Source: JARRNE01 sp963824085
GTDB taxonomy: Bacteria > Pseudomonadota > Gammaproteobacteria > Chromatiales > Chromatiaceae
Direction: 5' to 3'
Assembly: GCA_963824085.1 (NCBI GenBank)
Contig: CAWGNT010000019.1
Coordinates: 62,001-126,000, forward strand
DNA length: 64,000 bases
Shown here one piece after another: positions 59,390 to 64,000 of this stretch (its first letter is position 1; each line of letters begins with the position of its first letter). Under the pieces are notes generated by a model. It was not told where the DNA came from. It was given only the letters and a program-made list of their open reading frames with translations, and searched no databases. Position numbers and translations under genes: made by a program.

Positions 59390-59489
59390 ACTGAGCCCAG
59401 TGCCGGCGGCGGCAAGCACACTCGAGTCACTCGCCCCGCTGGCTTGCGCCAAGAAGTCGCACACGCTTCAAGCAAGACCGAAACACACC

Positions 59490-59984
59490 ATGCATCGGAT
59501 ATGGCGACAAACCCCGGACGGTAGACCGGCAGCGACCGATGTCTCCCGCCACCGCAACCCGGAGGCGCTGGAAAGGCGCAGCGATAACCTGCCAGTGGTG
59601 GAGCTGGAGCCGTTCGTTGACGGCTGTCTCACCATGTTGCCGGAGCGCTCGCGCGACAGCGGCGAGCGCATGGGATTCTTCTTGTTCCTTCTCGGGGCCG
59701 CAGACCGTTTCTGGGAGCTCAACGGCTTGGACGACAAGCGCTTTCCGGCGTATGCGGAAAGCTTGTTGCGGCGGCTCGATGTTCCCGCGGAAACCGCCGC
59801 CACCATCGCCGCGGACCTGTCTCTTCTGCCCAAGGACGGACCGGTGGGTGAGGCCATGGTCCACGGGGGAGAGACCCTCGATGAATGGATCGCCGGCGGC
59901 GACCCGAACATTCCGTTGCGCGTGAAGGAGCTCATGCCCCGTTGGCGGCAAACTGAATGGCGCAATGGCGAGGCACTCTCGTAA
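59490..59984 (+). CDS. Hypothetical protein
   Basis: Protein of 164 residues if ATG 59490 is the start; the frame is open back to GTG 59400 and neither start has a clear ribosome binding site. The core is helical: VVELEPFVDGCLTMLPERSR, MGFFLFLLGAADRFWELNGL, YAESLLRRLDVPAETAATIA. I recognise no domain. It is followed after 28 bp by the SpoIIAA-like gene, with which it is probably co-transcribed. No signal peptide or convincing membrane segment. Confidence 0.6.
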   Translation: MHRIWRQTPDGRPAATDVSRHRNPEALERRSDNLPVVELEPFVDGCLTMLPERSRDSGERMGFFLFLLGAADRFWELNGLDDKRFPAYAESLLRRLDVPAETAATIAADLSLLPKDGPVGEAMVHGGETLDEWIAGGDPNIPLRVKELMPRWRQTEWRNGEALS

Positions 59985-60012
59985 CGTGCGAGGACCGAAG
60001 AGGAGAGAGTCG

Positions 60013-60372
60013 ATGATCGAGGTAATCCCCACCGGCCCGGACGACCGGGTGCTGGGGCTGCGCATTAACGGGGCAATTGAGCGAGCCGACGTCGAAACGG
60101 CGGGCGCCGCCCTGGAAGAGAAGCTTACGCGTCACAAAAGGGTGCGTATCTACACTGAGATCGTGGATCCGAGCACGGTCTCGCCGTTGGCCGTCGTTGA
60201 GAATCTGAAGCTTGCGCTGCGCCACTTCCGCGACGTCGAGCGCCAGGCCATCGTTGCGGACGCGTTCTGGCTCGACCCATTTGCCGGTGCCGGAGATCTC
60301 ATACCGGGTGTCCGGGTTAGGCATTTCTCCTGGATGGACAAGGGAGAGGCGCTTCGTTGGGTAAAGGGCTGA
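60013..60372 (+). CDS. SpoIIAA-like STAS/AAS-type protein
   Basis: Protein of 119 residues of the SpoIIAA-like (PF11964-type) family: VLGLRINGAIERADVETAGA, then RVRIYTEIVDPSTVSPLAVV and ERQAIVADAFWLDPFAGAGD, ending FSWMDKGEALRWVKG. AGGAGAGAG lies directly before ATG 60013. The fold is STAS-like; in this family lipid or partner binding is assumed, but function is open. It is the second STAS-fold gene in the window (the other is at 44609). Confidence 0.85.
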   Translation: MIEVIPTGPDDRVLGLRINGAIERADVETAGAALEEKLTRHKRVRIYTEIVDPSTVSPLAVVENLKLALRHFRDVERQAIVADAFWLDPFAGAGDLIPGVRVRHFSWMDKGEALRWVKG

Positions 60373-60605
60373 CTGAATCGTCTCGCCTCGCGGCTGAGAG
60401 CCGCCGATACTCATAGTAGCGTCACGCGGCATCCCTGACGCCGACACCCCGGTCGCCCGCATCCCAACCCCTCAGACTAGAGCCGAAAGGTTCCAGCCCA
60501 TAGCCATGCGGTTGTTTCGGGCGCGCCGGCGCCGCTCTATTAGCATCGGCGTCGGAACGGCGCCCTCCGCTTCCATCTGTCGTCACCCGAGGCGAGAATG
60601 CCGCA

Positions 60606-61544
60606 ATGCACGGCCACGCTCACCACAACGGGGATCACCACCTAGACGCTGCGCTCGACTCGCGGCGCATCCTGACGCTCACGGTGGTCCTTACCTTCGG
60701 CTATGCGCTGGTGGAAGGCGTCGGCGGCTGGTGGGCCAGCTCTCTGGCACTCATGAGCGACGCCGGCCATATGGTTACGGACAGCGTCGCTCTCACCCTC
60801 GCCGCCGTGGCGGCCTCGCTCGCCCGGCGCCCGCCCTCGAAGCGGCACTCTTACGGATTAGGGCGCGTGGAAACCCTGGCCGCCCTCTTCAACTCCCTGT
60901 TCATGGTCGTCGTAGTGGCTGCCATCAGTGCGGAGGCAGTCCAACGGCTGCTGCACCCACCGGAGGTGCGTGGGAGCATCGTCATATGGATCGCGCTCCT
61001 GGGCCTATTGGTCAACCTGGCAGCGGCCTCGCTGCTGATGAAGGGCCGCAGCAACATCAATGTCCGCGCCGCCCTTCTGCATGTGACAGGAGACCTCTTG
61101 GGGTCCGTTGCCGCACTCACCTCCGGGATCGTGATCCTCTACACGAACTGGACGCCGATCGATCCGCTGCTGTCCTTCTTCATCGTCGTGCTCATACTCA
61201 TCTCCAGCTTACGGTTGCTGCGGGAGGTGCTGCACACCCTTCTAGAAGGCGTACCGCTGCATCTGGACCTGGAAGAGATCGGTCGGCAAATGGCGGGGGT
61301 GACAGGAGTGCTGTCCGTTCACGACCTCCACATCTGGTCGGTCTCCGCCGAGACGACCGCCCTCTCGGCCCACATCGTGATGCGCCGCATCGACGAGTGG
61401 GACCCTCTCCTTGCTCGCCTGCGCCAGCTCCTGTCGCAGCATTACGGCATCGAGCACGTGACACTGCAACCCGAACCCGTGGAGGTCGTCGTTCCATTCC
61501 CCGGCACGCCGGGGTCCCTGCCCGCAACTGGCGGTGGGCAGTAG
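60606..61544 (+). CDS. Cation diffusion facilitator (CzcD/ZitB-like)
   Basis: Metal:proton antiporter of 312 residues exporting Zn2+ or related divalent ions. The His-rich N-terminus (MHGHAHHNGDHH) is typical. Six membrane segments; metal site HxxxD pairs in LMSDAGHMVTDSVAL and LLHVTGDLLGSVAAL, the zinc-type (His-Asp) signature. The cytoplasmic C-terminal domain has VLSVHDLHIWSVSAETTALS and YGIEHVTLQPEPVE. Substrate is predicted from the HD motif, which favours Zn2+ over Mn2+. The start ATG 60606 begins with MHGHAH. It is convergent with the PLDc_N gene. Metal supply and resistance fit the copper and zinc theme of the window. Confidence 0.93.
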   Translation: MHGHAHHNGDHHLDAALDSRRILTLTVVLTFGYALVEGVGGWWASSLALMSDAGHMVTDSVALTLAAVAASLARRPPSKRHSYGLGRVETLAALFNSLFMVVVVAAISAEAVQRLLHPPEVRGSIVIWIALLGLLVNLAAASLLMKGRSNINVRAALLHVTGDLLGSVAALTSGIVILYTNWTPIDPLLSFFIVVLILISSLRLLREVLHTLLEGVPLHLDLEEIGRQMAGVTGVLSVHDLHIWSVSAETTALSAHIVMRRIDEWDPLLARLRQLLSQHYGIEHVTLQPEPVEVVVPFPGTPGSLPATGGGQ

Positions 61545-61584
61545 TCGCGTTAGGTAAACTCGCGACGTCGTTTCGTTCCCGCCG

Positions 61585-61779
61585 TTACACTGCGAGCGAA
61601 CCGCCCTTAGGGCCAAGGAGGAGCCAAAGGAGAAACCCGAGCAGGGGCAGCAACAGAATGACCACGACCCACAGCACCTTGCCGCCGGTGCCCGCACCAC
61701 TCTGCAGCGTGCGTACTATCGCCCAAACGTCCAGGACCAGCAGGATCAGCCCCAATAGTCCGTTCACCTCGAGATGCAT
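61585..61779 (-). CDS. Small PLDc_N-type membrane protein
   Basis: Protein of 64 residues with two membrane segments: VNGLLGLILLVLDVWAIVRT and GKVLWVVVILLLPLLGFLLW, ending LLLGPKGGSLAV. This is the phospholipase D N-terminal (PLDc_N) module as a stand-alone protein. AGCAGGGGGACTGAT precedes ATG 61779. Stand-alone copies have no known function. Confidence 0.85.
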   Translation of the reverse strand: MHLEVNGLLGLILLVLDVWAIVRTLQSGAGTGGKVLWVVVILLLPLLGFLLWLLLGPKGGSLAV

Positions 61780-61878
61780 ATCAGTCCCCCTGCTCCGTGT
61801 CTTCGGGTTGCCGATGGGGTTCTAGCTGGGAATGCTCTTGGCTCGCAATGCGCCGTTGATCGGCGACCGCCGTTGGGG

Positions 61879-62511
61879 TCACGGGCTGGTAGCCTTTAGG
61901 TCATTCTTGACGCCGCGCACTCCGTAGAGCGACGAAGTGATCCTGTTTGCCAGCTGCCGCTGCGTCAAGTCCGGTACCTGACCCGAGAGCACTACCTGCC
62001 CCTGCCTCACGGTTACGGAGATGCCGTCGGCGTCAAGATCCCTGTGCCGCGCCAGGGTCTGCAGAACCCGGGCACGCAGCGTGGAGTCTTTCGGCAGCGC
62101 CAGACGTTTTCCCGACGCCGCAGTGACCCCGGGCTCTACACGCAGACCGTTGACAACGCCGATCACGTCCTTGGTTCGTTCCGTAATCCGAACGGCACGC
62201 CGTCGCTCGGCGGGAGCTCGTACCACGCCCGCAAGACGCACCAGTCTGTCATGGACGCGAACCCGAATGTCGTAAGGGCCGAGCTCCTTGTCCCAGTCGA
62301 GGCTGTCGCTCACCTCTTGCTGAATCACGGCGTCAGCGGAGCCCGGGACATCCTGCGCACGGACTTGCAGCGGTGCAAGACTGCCAACAAGGAGCGCGAC
62401 AAACAGCGTCCAATGAATCAGCCCATCCGCTCGTCGACATTCTCGGTGCCTTCGCCGGCGGCGCGTTGCCGGTCTATGATGCACCGCCGCGCTTCTCCGC
62501 AGGCTTTTCAT
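61879..62511 (-). CDS. Exported BON-domain protein
   Basis: Protein of 210 residues from ATG 62511, with an arginine-rich N-terminus and a hydrophobic export segment (LIHWTLFVALLVGSLAPLQV) ending near VRAQ. Two BON units follow: DWDKELGPYDIRVRVHDRLV with VIGVVNGLRVEPGV, and ARHRDLDADGISVTVRQGQV with LYGVRGVKNDLKA. It is periplasmic, unlike the two other BON genes in this window. The start overlaps the end of the gene at 62474 by 38 bases. OsmY-like envelope stress function is the family guess. Confidence 0.82.
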   Translation of the reverse strand: MKSLRRSAAVHHRPATRRRRRHRECRRADGLIHWTLFVALLVGSLAPLQVRAQDVPGSADAVIQQEVSDSLDWDKELGPYDIRVRVHDRLVRLAGVVRAPAERRRAVRITERTKDVIGVVNGLRVEPGVTAASGKRLALPKDSTLRARVLQTLARHRDLDADGISVTVRQGQVVLSGQVPDLTQRQLANRITSSLYGVRGVKNDLKATSP

Positions 62512-62737
62512 AGTGGCGGCTGACTTCGGGGTCCTCTTCCTTTGCGCGCTCCTTGCCCGCTCGCTCCCTGGCTTCCGCCTCTTGCGGGTCCTGACCGTCG
62601 GCCTTCCGGGCAGCGTCTGGGACATGGCCCGAGCGCACGTACTCGCGCGTATCGGCGTTGTACCGCTCCGCGGCATCCCGATTTCCTTCACCCTGAGTAT
62701 CAGGCGCCTCTGGAACTTTGGACTCTTGGCTCATCAT
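62474..62737 (-). CDS. Small hydrophilic hypothetical protein
   Basis: Protein of 87 residues, very charged and without hydrophobic core (RDAAERYNADTREYVRSGHV, then ARERAGKERAKEEDPEVSRH). Probably unstructured. CGGAGGTGCG precedes ATG 62737; ATG 62734 is equally possible. Its 3' end overlaps the start of the exported BON gene, so they form an operon. No function is known; such proteins are often stress-induced. Confidence 0.65.
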   Translation of the reverse strand: MMSQESKVPEAPDTQGEGNRDAAERYNADTREYVRSGHVPDAARKADGQDPQEAEARERAGKERAKEEDPEVSRHYEKPAEKRGGAS

Positions 62738-63171
62738 CGCACCTCCGTTACAGCCATTGGCGGAAGAATATGTACCGCATTACGCACTGTCTCCGCTCGC
62801 CCGCTAACCGGTCCGTCCGTCTTGCGCGTTCGTCGCACACCCGAATGGAAGGCAGGCGCCGTGCCACCCGATTTTACGTGACCCCTGTCAGTGCAATGGA
62901 CGTAAATGCGGGGCTGGCGGCCGCAAACGTGCGTGGCACGCCAGGCTGGTGGTCCGACCACCGAAATAGTGGCCGCAACGCGGTGTGTGCTGATCGATGG
63001 AAGAACTCCGCAGTTTCTTGCGGCTCGGCGGCAAAATCGCCTGACTCGGGAAGAAGGCAACTCGGAAGTCGCCGGGGGCAAATGCACCCCCGGAGGTCCG
63101 TTTGCCCCGCCCGCCCCCCGGTGTTGCCACCGGTTGAGCTCGAATGGTCGTCCTCGACGACCGGCAGCGGG
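62738..63171. other. 434-bp spacer with no recognised gene
   Basis: Between the Sel1-gene end and the small hydrophilic gene start, both minus strand. It should contain the promoter of the latter. Short plus-strand frames here look like noise. No RNA gene was recognised. Confidence 0.35.
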
Positions 63172-64000
63172 CTACTCGGTCGATGATCGAATGGCTTCTG
63201 AGTTCGCTCGGAAAGCACTCACCAGCCGTCGGGCCTCGGCGATCTCTTCCCGTGTCATGCGCCTGGCGATCACGTCCCGACCGTTGCGCGCATCACTAAC
63301 GCCTTGAGCGGCCGCCAGATTCCACCAGAGGTAGGCTTGCACGTAGTCCCTCGCCACGCCGTCACCGTTAGCATAAGCGAGTCCGAGGTTGTATTGGCCG
63401 TCTGCATCGCCTTGCGCGGCTGCCTTGCGAAACCAGCCTAAAGCCTTCGCCTTGTCACCCTTGACGCCCTCTCCATGCGCATAGGCCACCCCGAGGGCGT
63501 TTTGGGCCACCGCAACCCCCTGCGCCGCAGCCTTCTCGTACCAGCGCGCAGCCTCTCCGGCGTCTCGCCGCACGCCCCTCCCTTTGCTATAGGCGACGCC
63601 AAGGTTGTACTGAGCCGACGCAAAGTTCTGCTCCGCAGCATGGCGATACCAGTAGGCAGCCTTCGCGGCGTCTCGCCGGACACCGTCACCGCGCTCGTAC
63701 ATCAGGCCCAAGTTGTACTCGGCATCCGCAAAACCCTGCTCGGCTGCCTTGCGGAACCAGCGGGCGGCCTCGATCGCGTCCGGTGGGACGCCCTCCCCAT
63801 TGAGGTACATGCCGCCTAGGTTGTTCTGGGCTGCCGGATCACCCTGGTCTGCCGCCTTGCGGAACCAGCGTGTTGCCTCCGCCTCATCTCGCGCAACACC
63901 CTCGCCAGTGCCGTACATGACGCCCAAGTTGAATTGGGCCTCCGCATTGCCCTGCTCCGCGGCCTTGCGGTACCAGCGCGCGGCCTCGACAGTATCTCGC
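63172..64000 (-). CDS. Sel1-repeat (TPR-like) protein, 5' end outside the window
   Basis: The frame enters from the right edge and stops at 63172, about 276 residues visible. It contains six full Sel1-like repeats of about 36 residues, each with the pattern NLGxxYxxGxGVxxDxxEA followed by WFRKAAxQG, plus a partial one at the edge. The C-terminus (ARRMTREEIAEARRLVSAFR) is the helical cap seen in many members. Repeats are nearly identical, as in recently expanded arrays. Sel1 proteins are scaffolds for protein contact; the N-terminus, which would show an export signal, is not visible. Confidence 0.92.
   Translation of the reverse strand, partial: RDTVEAARWYRKAAEQGNAEAQFNLGVMYGTGEGVARDEAEATRWFRKAADQGDPAAQNNLGGMYLNGEGVPPDAIEAARWFRKAAEQGFADAEYNLGLMYERGDGVRRDAAKAAYWYRHAAEQNFASAQYNLGVAYSKGRGVRRDAGEAARWYEKAAAQGVAVAQNALGVAYAHGEGVKGDKAKALGWFRKAAAQGDADGQYNLGLAYANGDGVARDYVQAYLWWNLAAAQGVSDARNGRDVIARRMTREEIAEARRLVSAFRANSEAIRSSTE

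Noticed and set aside
60506..61825. Plus-strand open frame overlapping the cation diffusion facilitator
   Set aside because: Arginine- and proline-rich out-of-frame product; the CDF frame has all family motifs.
63172..64000. Repeats at the right edge as a DNA repeat or CRISPR array
   Set aside because: The periodicity is about 108 bp and in frame, explained by Sel1 protein repeats.

Overview
The window reads as chromosomal DNA of a GC-rich proteobacterium, most probably a gammaproteobacterium. The reasons are REP-like palindromes of the Pseudomonas type (GTAGGAGCCCGCTTGC), a seven-iron ferredoxin of the proteobacterial type, many NarX/NarL, FixL/FixJ and NtrC-type two-component genes, and the DUF1540, HPP/CBS and BON gene set. 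I cannot name the genus. No rRNA, tRNA, CRISPR array, insertion sequence or prophage was recognised.

1-15.5 kb is an alpha-glucan/trehalose locus. On the minus strand fdxA, glgB, glgE and a treS-maltokinase fusion (cut by the left edge) form the GlgE pathway: trehalose to maltose to maltose-1-phosphate to alpha-1,4-glucan to branched glucan. On the plus strand glgC, glgX and treZ (one frameshift) supply ADP-glucose, debranching and trehalose release. A DUF1540 gene and a lipase-maturation-factor-like membrane protein lie between the arms. REP-like palindromes sit between glgE and treS and after glgX.

15.7-31.3 kb is the most unusual part: a minus-strand run of exported proteins. In order of transcription it holds a ~1,780-residue secreted protein (SdrD-B-like and parallel beta-helix regions), three tandem multicopper-oxidase-like proteins each with its own start and export signal, a small periplasmic protein, an S8 protease ending in a MopE-like metal-binding motif, a cytochrome c fused to a periplasmic binding protein, a SCO copper chaperone and a DUF192 protein. 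The copper-ligand motifs of one complete multicopper oxidase appear to be divided between two separate polypeptides. Almost every gene here is broken by indels, mostly single-base insertions, so sequencing error or recent decay must be separated before the biology is trusted. I read it as an extracellular metal- or phenol-oxidation system; the substrate is inference.

32-38 kb holds two response regulators and two NarX-like sensor kinases (both frameshifted, one with a degenerate ATPase domain) next to that locus. 38-50 kb holds a BON protein, PolX fused in frame to a LigA BRCT remnant, a FixL/FixJ-like pair, a STAS protein, an EEP-family phosphatase/nuclease, and a kinase plus sigma-54 activator pair. 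50.5-64 kb is a fumarase C followed by stress and ion-homeostasis genes: CBS proteins, HPP transporter, cation/proton antiporter, zinc metallopeptidase, BON proteins (one behind a likely sigma-54 promoter), SpoIIAA-like protein, cation diffusion facilitator and a Sel1-repeat protein cut by the right edge.
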